In this document: piece after piece, positions 1 through 5,716 of the stretch
Numbering within the stretch: position 1 is the first letter of the stretch
Layout of the letters: every line of letters begins with the position of its first letter
From: Chthoniobacterales bacterium
GTDB lineage: Bacteria; Verrucomicrobiota; Verrucomicrobiia; Chthoniobacterales; UBA10450
Length of the DNA: 8,906 nt
NCBI GenBank assembly: GCA_013695905.1
Contig: JACCZQ010000496.1
Span: forward strand, 1-8,906
Direction of reading: 5' to 3'
Notes under the pieces: model-generated
What the model saw: only the letters and a program-made list of their open reading frames with translations
Told to the model about the DNA's origin: nothing
Database searches by the model: none
Made by a program: the position numbers and the translations under genes

Positions 1-456
1 GTTCATGCCGATCCAGACGTTGTCGCCGATGATCACCGGCGCAGTGCGGAGCTGCGGCCGCGGCGGGCGACCTTCGACGAACGGCGCCAGCGCCTGCGCA
101 TCGATGCGGCGCTGGGCAGGATCGAGCGGGTGAAAATCGGAATCAGCAATGCCGACGCCCCATGAGATCAGGCAATGAGAGCCGATCTCGATCCGCTCCT
201 CGACCATCAGAATTGCGCCATTCAGCAATGTGAAATCTCCCACCGAGCAGGTGGCGTTCTCCCCGATGGCAAACGAGCAGCCGCTGTAACAGGAGACGTG
301 CTCGCCGAGCAGGAGAGCGTCGGCGCGCCGACCACGGAATTGCCGGAACACCTGCGCCGTCTCGCAATAAAACCCGGGGCCGAACTGCACCTGCGGCGGG
401 ATTGGCTGCGGCCACCAATCACCTTCGATGCGGCGGTCGCTGTTTACGTTGCTCAT
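1..456 (-). CDS. Hexapeptide-repeat acyltransferase (LbH family), C-terminus beyond the window
   Basis: The reading frame runs from an ATG at 456 to the window edge without a stop, giving 152 residues of an incomplete protein. The N-terminus reads MSNVNSDRRIEGDWWPQPIP. The body has the short turn-and-isoleucine periodicity of left-handed beta-helix acyltransferases, for example FAIGENATCSVGDFTLLNGA. This is followed by a loop containing DSDFHPLDP and then PVIIGDNVWIGMN at the edge. The DFHPLD loop and the IGDNVWIG coil are typical of WbbJ / maltose O-acetyltransferase-like enzymes, which transfer acetyl or acyl groups from CoA to sugars or other small hydroxyl or amino acceptors. The catalytic His is normally in the SDxHPL-type loop, and a candidate is present. 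The acceptor cannot be deduced. It diverges from the toxin-antitoxin pair across a 60-nt gap. No Shine-Dalgarno is visible ahead of the start. Cysteines are unusually frequent around residues 50-75. The superfamily call is firm; the substrate is unknown. Confidence 0.85.
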   Translation of the reverse strand, partial: MSNVNSDRRIEGDWWPQPIPPQVQFGPGFYCETAQVFRQFRGRRADALLLGEHVSCYSGCSFAIGENATCSVGDFTLLNGAILMVEERIEIGSHCLISWGVGIADSDFHPLDPAQRRIDAQALAPFVEGRPPRPQLRTAPVIIGDNVWIGMN

Positions 457-494
457 GATTGGTATCCGCAATGTTTCTCTTCCGCAAAGCGGCA

Positions 495-512
495 GATAAG
501 CTTTAGCATATC
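495..512. promoter_or_regulatory. Imperfect 18-bp dyad upstream of the antitoxin, candidate autoregulatory operator
   Basis: The sequence GATAAGCTTTAGCATATC is an imperfect palindrome with seven of nine positions paired, ending four bases before the antitoxin ATG at 517. Toxin-antitoxin operons are commonly autoregulated by the antitoxin (alone or with the toxin) binding a short palindrome over the promoter, so position and symmetry suggest an operator. The TAGCAT inside it could be part of a -10 element, but no convincing -35 box is visible. The same 60-nt gap must also carry the promoter of the divergent acyltransferase. The symmetry is seen; the function is inferred. Confidence 0.35.
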
Positions 513-516
513 AGCC

Positions 517-735
517 ATGAACGTTTCGGTGGACGATCTGCGGCAGCTGCCGTTATCCGAGCGCATTCAGCTCGTCGAGGATCTCTGGGATAGCATCGCC
601 GAAGACGCTTCCGGCGTCGGCCTCTCTCCGGAACAAGTAGCTGAACTCGACCGCCGCCTCGACGCGCTGGAAGCGCAGCCCGCGGCTGGCACGCCCTGGC
701 ACATCGCGCGCGAACGAATTCTGGCGAGCTTGTGA
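517..735 (+). CDS. Putative addiction-module antitoxin (PF09720-like, TIGR02574 type)
   Basis: This is a 72-aa acidic protein. It opens with MNVSVDDLRQLPLSERIQLV, then EDLWDSIAED, then LSPEQVAELDRRLDALEAQP, and ends GTPWHIARERILASL. The layout (LPxxERIxLVEDLWDSI, a gap, LSxxQxxELDRRLxxLE, then a GTPW segment) is the signature of the small antitoxin family annotated as putative addiction module component. Its members pair with RelE/ParE toxins, neutralise them by direct binding and are rapidly degraded. The frame stays open far upstream, but the family N-terminus starts here at ATG 517, and the upstream part is antisense to the acyltransferase. The stop codon overlaps the GTG start of the downstream toxin remnant (GTGA), the translational coupling expected of such a pair. 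The antitoxin appears intact while the toxin is broken. No strong ribosome binding site is present. Confidence 0.88.
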   Translation: MNVSVDDLRQLPLSERIQLVEDLWDSIAEDASGVGLSPEQVAELDRRLDALEAQPAAGTPWHIARERILASL

Positions 736-1034
736 GTCTGCCCGTCATCGTACGCGACGAGGCGGAGGCCGACATCGCGGAGGCGGCGCTCTGATATGAA
801 CGGCGCGCGGGCGGATTGGGTGGTGACTTCATCCGGAGTGTTGATGCTTGTTTCGCATTACTCGCGGAACAGCCGGGGATCTACCCTGTCGTTCATCGTG
901 AGGCGCGGCTCGGTTTGATCAAGAGATTCCCGTATCTGGTCATCTACCGAGTCTTTCCAAACTTCATCTCCGTTGTCGCTGTCATGCACGGGCAGCGCCA
1001 TCCGCGGCGCTGGCAAGCGCGACTGGAGAATTGA
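732..1034 (+). pseudogene. ParE/RelE-like toxin interrupted by an in-frame TGA
   Basis: From a GTG overlapping the antitoxin stop, the frame reads VSLPVIVRDEAEADIAEAAL, then TGA at 792-794, then YERRAGGLGGDFIRSVDACF and onward to PYLVIYRVFPNFISVVAVMH, ending GQRHPRRWQARLEN at TGA 1032-1034. Total span is 100 codons, the usual length for ParE-family plasmid-stabilisation toxins (PF05016), which poison DNA gyrase or, in RelE-type relatives, the ribosome. All family landmarks are present in one frame: the N-terminal strand, the acidic helix, the GLGxxF segment, RFPYLVIYRV and the HGQRHPRRW end. The stop falls where relatives usually have the Trp of WYE, so a single G-to-A change from TGG explains it. 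A TTG at 816 opens a 72-residue tail fragment, but that lacks the first strand and helix and is unlikely to be a working toxin. A sequencing error is the main alternative. The toxin gene ends seven bases before the stop of the converging ABC transporter gene. Confidence 0.82.
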
Positions 1035-1041
1035 ACCACGC

Positions 1042-2787
1042 TCACGACGGATAATTCCCGGCCGCGTAGAGCTTCGCGTAAACACCACGGCGCGCGAGCA
1101 ACTCCGGGCCGGTGCCCTGCTCGACGACGCGCCCCTGCTCCAGCACCACGATGGTGTGGACGCCATGAATCGTCGCCAGCCGATGCGTGACGAGCAAGGT
1201 GGTGCGGCCCTGCATCAGCTCCTTGATGGTCTCCATGATGGCGGCCTCCGTGGTTGGATCGAGGGCGGACGTGGGCTCGTCGAGCAGCAGGATCGGCGCG
1301 TTTTTCAGGAACGCCCGCGCCATCCCAATGCGCTGGCGTTGGCCGACGCTGAGATGTCCGCCCCGCTCACCGACCGGGCTCTTGTAACCATGGGGCATGG
1401 CGCAGATGAACTCGTGCGCCTGCGCGCGCCGGGCGGCCTCCTCGATCTCGCGGTCGGTCGCGCCGGGTCGCCCGTAGGCGATGTTTTCGCGCACCGTCGT
1501 CGAGAAGAGCAGCGTGTCCTGCAGGACGATGGCGATCTGCGCCCGCAGCGATTTTTTCGTAATCTGTCGCACATCGCGGCCGTCGAGCGTCACCCGGCCC
1601 TGCGTCGGATCGTAAAACCGCGGCACCAGGCTCAGCAGCGTGCTCTTGCCGGCCCCCGTGCCGCCGACGATCCCGACGATGTGATTCGGCTCGATCGCTA
1701 GATCGAGCCTGCGGAGCACCGGCTGCTCCGGGCCGTAGCTGAACTCCACCCCCTCGAAGTGAATCGCGCCGGAGGTGCGGGCGATGGCCACCGCCTCGCG
1801 CCGATCGACGACGTCGTCCGCGCGGTCGAGCACCTCGAAGCAGCGCTGCGCACCAGCGGCGGCGCCTTCCATCGCCCAGACGGTGTAGGTGAGTGACTCG
1901 AGCGGCTGGTAGAGCATGAGCAGATACGCGCTGAACACCAGCAGCGAGCCGAGCGTGAGCGTGCCATCGAGCACATGGAGGGCGCCGAGGTAATACATGG
2001 CGGCGGTGCCGAGCACCATCAGGGTGCTGATGACCAGCGCGCTGTTCACGTTCGTGAGGGTCAATCGCATGTTCGCGAGAAGGCTCTGTTGCGCGCGCCT
2101 CTGGAATTGTCCCACCTCCCATTCCTCCCGGCCGAACGCGTGCACCATCCGCACCGAGCTGAGCCCCTCCTGCGCTTGCGCGAGCACGGCGCTTTCCTGC
2201 TCCTGGATGGTGGTGGATTGCTGCCGAATCCGGCTCGCGTAGTAGTAAATCGCGCCCACGATCAAAGGCACCACCGCGAGCGAGAGCAGCGTCAGCCGCC
2301 AATCCATCTGCACCATGATCACGAAGACGCCGAGCAGCGTCACCACGGAGGTGAAGATGTTGGTGAAACCTTTGTTGTAGATCGTCTGGATCGATTGCGA
2401 ATCGTAGGCGACGCGGAAGCTCGAATCGCTGGAGCGTTGGGCGTCGTGATACTTCAGCGAGAGCGATTGCAGGTAGGCGTAGAGATCAGTCCGCAACTTC
2501 AGCAGCGCCTGCAGGCCCACTTTCACAAAGAGGAAATTGCTGAGCCAATTCGCAACGCCCCAGAGCAGTTGGATCACCACCAGTGCGGCGCAGAGGATCA
2601 GCAGCGCCTCGTGCGTGGACCAGCCTCGCCAGCCGGTGCCGCCCGCCGGCAGCACGTGATCGACGATGAACTTGAGCGGCCACGGCTTGAGGAGATTCAA
2701 ACCGATCCCGCAGAGCGTGAGCAGCAGCCCCAGCAGCGTCTGGCCCCAGAACGGCCGATAATAGCGAAGGGCGCGCCGGTAGATCAT
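1042..2787 (-). CDS. ABC exporter, fused membrane and ATPase domains (MsbA/MdlB-like half-transporter)
   Basis: This 581-aa protein has the full half-transporter layout: about six membrane helices in residues 15-300 (clear hydrophobic stretches near 16-34, 61-80, 140-182 and 250-297) and a C-terminal nucleotide-binding domain. ATPase motifs are complete: Walker A GGTGAGKST from 375, Q-loop Gln423, signature LSVGQ at 479-483 (a mild variant of LSGGQ), Walker B ILLLDEP with Asp503 and Glu504, D-loop SALD, and switch His535. It should work as a homodimer or heterodimer in the inner membrane, exporting a lipid, drug or peptide by ATP hydrolysis. Family members include MsbA (lipid A flippase) and multidrug exporters, and the sequence does not decide between them. 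No peptidase-C39 domain is attached and no partner half-transporter is adjacent, which favours a homodimer. The ATG at 2787 gives a normal cytoplasmic N-terminus (MIYRRALRYYRPFW); no Shine-Dalgarno is visible. Confidence 0.93.
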   Translation of the reverse strand: MIYRRALRYYRPFWGQTLLGLLLTLCGIGLNLLKPWPLKFIVDHVLPAGGTGWRGWSTHEALLILCAALVVIQLLWGVANWLSNFLFVKVGLQALLKLRTDLYAYLQSLSLKYHDAQRSSDSSFRVAYDSQSIQTIYNKGFTNIFTSVVTLLGVFVIMVQMDWRLTLLSLAVVPLIVGAIYYYASRIRQQSTTIQEQESAVLAQAQEGLSSVRMVHAFGREEWEVGQFQRRAQQSLLANMRLTLTNVNSALVISTLMVLGTAAMYYLGALHVLDGTLTLGSLLVFSAYLLMLYQPLESLTYTVWAMEGAAAGAQRCFEVLDRADDVVDRREAVAIARTSGAIHFEGVEFSYGPEQPVLRRLDLAIEPNHIVGIVGGTGAGKSTLLSLVPRFYDPTQGRVTLDGRDVRQITKKSLRAQIAIVLQDTLLFSTTVRENIAYGRPGATDREIEEAARRAQAHEFICAMPHGYKSPVGERGGHLSVGQRQRIGMARAFLKNAPILLLDEPTSALDPTTEAAIMETIKELMQGRTTLLVTHRLATIHGVHTIVVLEQGRVVEQGTGPELLARRGVYAKLYAAGNYPS

Positions 2788-2900
2788 CGGGATTTTCGGA
2801 ATTGCGGAGCGGGAGATTTCGAATTACTAGCGCGGCTGCTGATCAGTCGCGGCTGAGGCTAAATCCGAAATCCCGAAATCGAAATGCCAAATCCCGGAAG
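2788..2900. repeat. GAAATCC-type degenerate repeats forming an inverted pair in a divergent gap
   Basis: The gap between the divergent ABC exporter and the YqaA-like gene contains short degenerate units. On the right, 2861-2895 reads as AAATCC(C)GAAATC-like units repeated every 7-9 bases. On the left, 2788-2824 carries the opposite orientation (CGGGATTTTCGG, CGGGAGATTTCGAA). CGGGATTTTCGG (2788-2799) can pair with CCGAAATCCCG (2865-2875) apart from one bulged A. A perfect CTGATCAG palindrome lies between them at 2839-2846. Any promoters for the two flanking genes must lie within or beside this element; I cannot pick one out. Repeats of this style recur between genes in some GC-rich environmental bacteria, but I cannot count copies in this genome. 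Confidence 0.5.
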
Positions 2901-2921
2901 CGCGACAACGCTCCCTCTCCC

Positions 2922-3572
2922 ATGACCAATCCGCTGCCCATAGAAATCGATCCGCGGACGGCGATGGAGAAAGCCCGCGCCACCCGCAACCCGATTCGGA
3001 AGCTTTATTTTTGGACGCTGCATTGGGGTGCCACGAAGTGGGCCGTGCCGGCGCTGGTGGTGCTCTCCTTTACCGAGTCGTCCTTCTTCCCGATCCCGCC
3101 CGATGTGCTGCTGATCGCGCTCTGCTTCGCGACGCCGCGGAAGTGGTTCATGCTGGCGGCGCTCTGCACCGTGGCGTCGGTGCTCGGCGGCGCGCTTGGC
3201 TATTACATTGGTGCGGCGCTTTGGGAAGGGGTGGGGCAGCAGATTGTCGCGTTCTACCATGGCGAACCGGTCATGGCGAAGGTGAAGGGGTGGTATGACA
3301 CCTACGGCTTTGTCGGCGTGCTGGTGGCGGCGATCACGCCGATTCCTTACAAGGTGTTCACGATCGCCTCGGGCGTGTTCGCGTTCGATTTCTGGCAATT
3401 CATGGGAGCCTCAACGGTGGGTCGCGGCTTCCGGTTTTTCCTCGTGGCGGGGCTGATTGGCTACCTCGGTGAGAAGGTACGGCCGTTCATCGAGGAGCGG
3501 ATCGAGATCCTCATGGTCGTGTTGACGGTGCTCGGCATCGGCGGGTTCGTGCTGCTCAAGTTCCTGCGCTAG
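2922..3572 (+). CDS. YqaA/DedA-family (VTT domain) inner-membrane protein
   Basis: This is a 216-aa hydrophobic protein starting at ATG 2922 (MTNPLPIEIDPRTAMEKARA). Its key motif is SFTESSFFPIPPDVLLIALC at residues 49-68, the conserved re-entrant segment of the YqaA branch of DedA/VTT proteins. It is followed by a Gly-rich membrane stretch (VLGGALGYYIGAAL, 87-100), the TPIPYKVFTIASGVF segment at 139-153, the conserved GRGFRFF near 168-173, and a C-terminal membrane helix at about 195-213. DedA/VTT proteins reside in the inner membrane and some have been linked to lipid scrambling and envelope homeostasis; the role of the YqaA branch is not well defined. The frame is open upstream to about 2802, but that part encodes repeat-derived low-quality sequence, so the ATG is preferred. 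It is divergent from the ABC exporter. No close downstream partner is obvious. Confidence 0.87.
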   Translation: MTNPLPIEIDPRTAMEKARATRNPIRKLYFWTLHWGATKWAVPALVVLSFTESSFFPIPPDVLLIALCFATPRKWFMLAALCTVASVLGGALGYYIGAALWEGVGQQIVAFYHGEPVMAKVKGWYDTYGFVGVLVAAITPIPYKVFTIASGVFAFDFWQFMGASTVGRGFRFFLVAGLIGYLGEKVRPFIEERIEILMVVLTVLGIGGFVLLKFLR

Positions 3573-3581
3573 GGAGCGGGC

Positions 3582-3598
3582 GCTCTCCGGCGGGGAGC
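3582..3598 (+). terminator. Short GC hairpin after the YqaA-like gene, possible weak terminator
   Basis: GCTCTCC (3582-3588) pairs with GGGGAGC (3592-3598) around a GGC loop, with one G-T wobble, nine bases after the stop codon. There is no T-run afterwards, so it is not a standard intrinsic terminator. It may stabilise the mRNA end or assist factor-dependent termination. A second small dyad, TTCCCG / CGGGAA, lies at 3619-3638. The rest of the gap up to 3719 shows no gene or convincing promoter. Confidence 0.3.
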
Positions 3599-3719
3599 CC
3601 AGAGCAGCTCACCGCAATTTCCCGTGAACGCGCGGGAAGATTCGGTGTCAAAGAAGGTGCGTCGGAGATCGTGACTGGCGCGGGATGGCACCCGAACTGC
3701 TCACCAAAAGATAACCCCA

Positions 3720-3902
3720 ATGAAAACCACCACTCAGCTGCTCAAAAATCGGCCTAAACTTTCGCTCGGCGATCTCATTCTCGCCGTCAGCTCCTGCACC
3801 AAAAACACCAAGGAGACGGTCGCGGCTGTCGCGAACCTGCTCGCCAGCGGCCAGGTCCGGCTGGAGAGAGACGGTCGCTTCACCCGCGCGAAGGTCTGCT
3901 AA
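3720..3902 (+). CDS. Small 60-aa protein of unknown function, possible helix-turn-helix-like fold
   Basis: The ORF starts at ATG 3720 and encodes a basic 60-aa protein. It begins MKTTTQLLKNRPKLSLGDLI, continues LAVSSCTKNTKETVAAVANL and ends LASGQVRLERDGRFTRAKVC. I do not recognise a named family. The pattern suggests a folded domain: a helix at about 16-25 (LGDLILAVSS), a turn containing Cys and Lys, a second helix at about 30-43 (TKETVAAVANLLAS), then a short beta hairpin (QVRLERDGRFTRA). That order resembles a miniature winged helix, so nucleic-acid binding is possible but is only an inference. There is no signal peptide or membrane segment. It is followed at once by a strong intrinsic terminator and preceded by about 150 nt of non-coding sequence, so it is probably transcribed alone. 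Third-position GC richness and the dedicated terminator support a real gene. Confidence 0.65.
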   Translation: MKTTTQLLKNRPKLSLGDLILAVSSCTKNTKETVAAVANLLASGQVRLERDGRFTRAKVC

Positions 3903-3924
3903 GCAGCGGGAGTTCATTTTCCAG

Positions 3925-3965
3925 AAAGCGTCGCCCAGCGGTCCATCCGTGCGCGGCGCTTTTTT
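3925..3965 (+). terminator. Intrinsic terminator after the 60-aa gene
   Basis: AAAGCGTCGC (3925-3934) pairs with GCGGCGCTTT (3953-3962), giving a ten-base-pair stem with one T-G wobble. The stem closes a loop that holds a minor CGG/CCG pair, and the T-run spans 3960-3965. This is the clearest Rho-independent terminator in the window. It ends transcription of the small gene 22 bases past its stop and insulates purB, which begins about 50 bases later. Confidence 0.75.
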
Positions 3966-4013
3966 GCGTACAAATCGCTTTCCGGTTTTCGGCGTGGCTT
4001 CTATCGTGGCCCG

Positions 4014-5309
4014 GTGATCGCCCGCTACTCCCGCCCGGCCATGCGCGAGCTCTGGTCGGAGCAGCGGAAATTCGAGATCTGGCTCGAGATTGAGACGCTC
4101 GCCTGCGAGGCGATGGCGGAGCTCGGACAAATCCCCGCTGCTGATGCGGCGGAAATTCGCGCCAAGGCGAAATTCTCGATCGAGGAAATCGCCGCGATCG
4201 AGGAGAGGACGAATCACGACGTGATCGCGTTTCTCGAAAATGTCGCGGTGTCGGTGGGGCCGGCCGCGCGCTGGATTCACCAGGGGCTCACCTCTTCGGA
4301 CATTCTCGACACGACCCTGGCGGTGCAGCTCACCGAGGCGACGCGGATCCTGGCGGAGGACCTGAAGAGCCTCCGCAGCGTCGTGGCCGGGAAGGCGCGG
4401 GAGTTCAAGCTGACGCCGATGATCGGCCGCAGCCACGGGATTCACGCGGAGCCGATTACGTTCGGGCTGAAGCTGGCGCTGATGTATGACGAATTCGGCC
4501 GCGCCGAGGAGCGGCTGGCGCAGATGAGGGAGCGGATCCGCGTGGGCAAACTCAGCGGCGCAGTCGGCACGCACGCGCACCTCGATCCGCGCATCGAGCA
4601 ATCGGTCTGCGAGAAACTGGGCTTAAAGGCGGCGACGCTCTCCACGCAGATCGTGCAACGCGACCGGCACGCGGAGTTCAGCACCACGCTGGCGCTCATC
4701 GCTTCGAGCATCGATCGCTGGGCGACGGAATTTCGGCACTTGCAGCGGACCGAAGTGCTCGAGGTGGAGGAGTTCTTTGGCGAAGGGCAGAAGGGGAGCT
4801 CCGCGATGCCGCATAAGCGCAACCCGATCACGGGTGAGCGGCTGAGCGGGCTGGCGCGCGTGATCCGCGGGCATGCGGTCACGGCGCTCGAGAACGTGGC
4901 GCTCTGGCATGAGCGGGATATCAGCCACTCGAGCGCGGAGCGGATCATCCTGCCGGACTCGTGCACGTTGCTGGATTACATGCTCGTGAAGCTGCGGGAG
5001 CTGGTCGGCGGGCTCCAGGTTTACCCCGAGCGGATGGAGCAGAATCTTGCGTTGACGAAAGGGCTCTACGGCAGCCAATCGATCCTGCTGGCACTCACGC
5101 GCGCCGGGGCGGAACGGAAGACGGCCTACGAGGCGGTGCAGCGGGCCGCGATGCGCACGTGGAAAGGCGACAAGTCTTTTGCGGAAAACGCGAAGGCGGA
5201 GCCGGAGATTACGCGGCTGGTGCCGGCCGCGGAGATCGATGCGCTTTGTTCGCTCGAGACGCATTTTCGGCACGTCGATGCGACGTTCCACGCGCTCGGT
5301 CTGTCTTAA
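4014..5309 (+). CDS. purB: Adenylosuccinate lyase
   Basis: This 431-aa enzyme acts twice in purine synthesis: it cleaves SAICAR to AICAR plus fumarate, and adenylosuccinate to AMP plus fumarate. It belongs to the fumarase/aspartase superfamily and works as a cytosolic homotetramer. The superfamily signature SSAMPHKRNP sits at 262-271. Residues known to be important in the Bacillus subtilis enzyme occur at the same numbers: His68 (in ERTNHDV), His89 (in IHQGLTSSD), His141 (in GRSHGIHAEP), Lys268 and Glu275. Length also matches that short bacterial form rather than the longer E. coli type. The start is a GTG at 4014; no in-frame ATG lies nearby upstream and the family N-terminus (IARYSRPAMRELWSEQ) begins here. 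There is no Shine-Dalgarno and I see no purine riboswitch in the 48-nt leader. It appears complete and functional. A long hairpin starts at the base after its stop codon. Confidence 0.97.
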   Translation: MIARYSRPAMRELWSEQRKFEIWLEIETLACEAMAELGQIPAADAAEIRAKAKFSIEEIAAIEERTNHDVIAFLENVAVSVGPAARWIHQGLTSSDILDTTLAVQLTEATRILAEDLKSLRSVVAGKAREFKLTPMIGRSHGIHAEPITFGLKLALMYDEFGRAEERLAQMRERIRVGKLSGAVGTHAHLDPRIEQSVCEKLGLKAATLSTQIVQRDRHAEFSTTLALIASSIDRWATEFRHLQRTEVLEVEEFFGEGQKGSSAMPHKRNPITGERLSGLARVIRGHAVTALENVALWHERDISHSSAERIILPDSCTLLDYMLVKLRELVGGLQVYPERMEQNLALTKGLYGSQSILLALTRAGAERKTAYEAVQRAAMRTWKGDKSFAENAKAEPEITRLVPAAEIDALCSLETHFRHVDATFHALGLS

Positions 5310-5402
5310 CTCCTGCTCCTGATCTTGATCCTACTCCTGATCCTTTCCTGCGGCACCGCCGCGCTGGAGGATTAGGAGCAGGATCAAGATCAGGAGCAGG
5401 AG
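5310..5402. repeat. 93-nt near-perfect inverted repeat (long hairpin) between purB and the glutaredoxin gene
   Basis: The left arm at 5310-5343 and right arm at 5369-5402 are 34 bases each and pair at 32 positions. The exceptions are A5333 against C5379 and a G5339-T5373 wobble. The 25-base centre continues the structure, with GCGGC (5350-5354) pairing GCCGC (5358-5362) around ACC. The left arm is almost all pyrimidine-biased and the right purine-biased, both built of short units such as CTCCTGATC (5316-5324 and 5335-5343) and GGAGCAGGATCAAGATCAGG. The arm begins immediately after the purB TAA. It may act as a terminator or 3'-end stabiliser, or may be a mobile or dispersed repeat. No coding capacity, T-tract or flanking target duplication is visible. 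Confidence 0.85.
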
Positions 5403-5416
5403 AAGAAGCCGGAGAC

Positions 5417-5431
5417 GAGCGCCAGGCGCTC
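5417..5431 (+). promoter_or_regulatory. Small hairpin in the glutaredoxin leader
   Basis: GAGCGC (5417-5422) and GCGCTC (5426-5431) form a six-base-pair stem with a CAG loop, ending 12 bases before the AGGAGG sequence that precedes the glutaredoxin ATG. It could influence access to that site or simply be chance in GC-rich DNA. Confidence 0.25.
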
Positions 5432-5449
5432 CGCGTTCGAATAGGAGGC

Positions 5450-5692
5450 ATGACGCCGATTTTGTACGTGAAGAGCGGTTGCCCTTATTGCAAGGCAGCC
5501 AAGGAGCACCTCGATGGTCGGGACATCAGCTACGAAGAGGTGGACGTGCGCGGCAACGATGGAGCGATGAAGAAGCTGCAGGAGCTTTCCGGGCAGACGA
5601 AAACTCCGACGCTCGACTGGGACGGCGATATTCTCGCTGATTTCGGCACGGACGAGCTGAAGGAATTCCTGAAGGATCGCGTCGCCGCTTAG
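5450..5692 (+). CDS. Small dithiol glutaredoxin (CPYC)
   Basis: This is an 80-aa thioredoxin-fold protein starting MTPILYVKSGCPYCKAAKEH. The active-site CPYC is at residues 11-14, the cis-proline motif is KTPTL (Pro53), and the glutathione-contacting stretch is near ADFGTDEL (63-70). The protein reduces disulfides or glutathione-mixed disulfides in the cytosol, typically with electrons from glutathione or a substitute thiol. The preferred start is ATG 5450, because beta-strand 1 (ILYVK) would be lost with later starts. A perfect AGGAGG lies at 5443-5448, but only one base separates it from the ATG, which is too close for normal use. An in-frame TTG at 5462 lies 13 bases past it. The frame is open upstream into purB, but that is another frame of purB and the repeat. 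It ends 24 bases from the stop of a convergent regulator gene. Confidence 0.9.
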   Translation: MTPILYVKSGCPYCKAAKEHLDGRDISYEEVDVRGNDGAMKKLQELSGQTKTPTLDWDGDILADFGTDELKEFLKDRVAA

Positions 5693-5708
5693 CGAGCAGG
5701 CGGCGGCG
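5680..5708. terminator. GC hairpin between convergent genes, possible terminator
   Basis: CGTCGCCGC (5680-5688) pairs with GCGGCGGCG (5700-5708), nine pairs including one T-G wobble, with an 11-base loop that contains the glutaredoxin stop codon. Only TTT follows on the plus strand, so as an intrinsic terminator it is weak. Its place between two convergent genes is where a terminator is expected. Confidence 0.35.
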
Positions 5709-5716
5709 TTTCCGCT

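Noticed and set aside
175..516. Upstream extension of the antitoxin reading frame
   Set aside because: This part is antisense to the acyltransferase and precedes the family's conserved N-terminus at ATG 517.
792..794. TGA in the toxin read as selenocysteine or tryptophan
   Set aside because: The position is a conserved Trp, not Cys. No convincing hairpin follows, and TGA serves as a normal stop for several genes here, so a nonsense mutation is simpler.
1975..2856. Long plus-strand open frame (293 codons) opposite the ABC exporter
   Set aside because: The product is dominated by His, Arg, Glu and Gln with no family features. It is the antisense shadow of a clearly recognisable ABC transporter in GC-rich DNA.
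3966..4013. Purine riboswitch ahead of purB
   Set aside because: The leader between the upstream terminator and the GTG start is only about 48 nt and shows no purine-riboswitch core or three-helix arrangement.
3648..4601. Minus-strand open frame of 317 codons overlapping the small gene and purB
   Set aside because: It is antisense to purB, whose catalytic residues are all present, and its Arg/His/Leu-rich product matches nothing recognisable.
5310..5402. Insertion sequence or CRISPR remnant
   Set aside because: There is no transposase, no regular spacers between the repeated units and no visible target-site duplication. Only an inverted repeat is supported.
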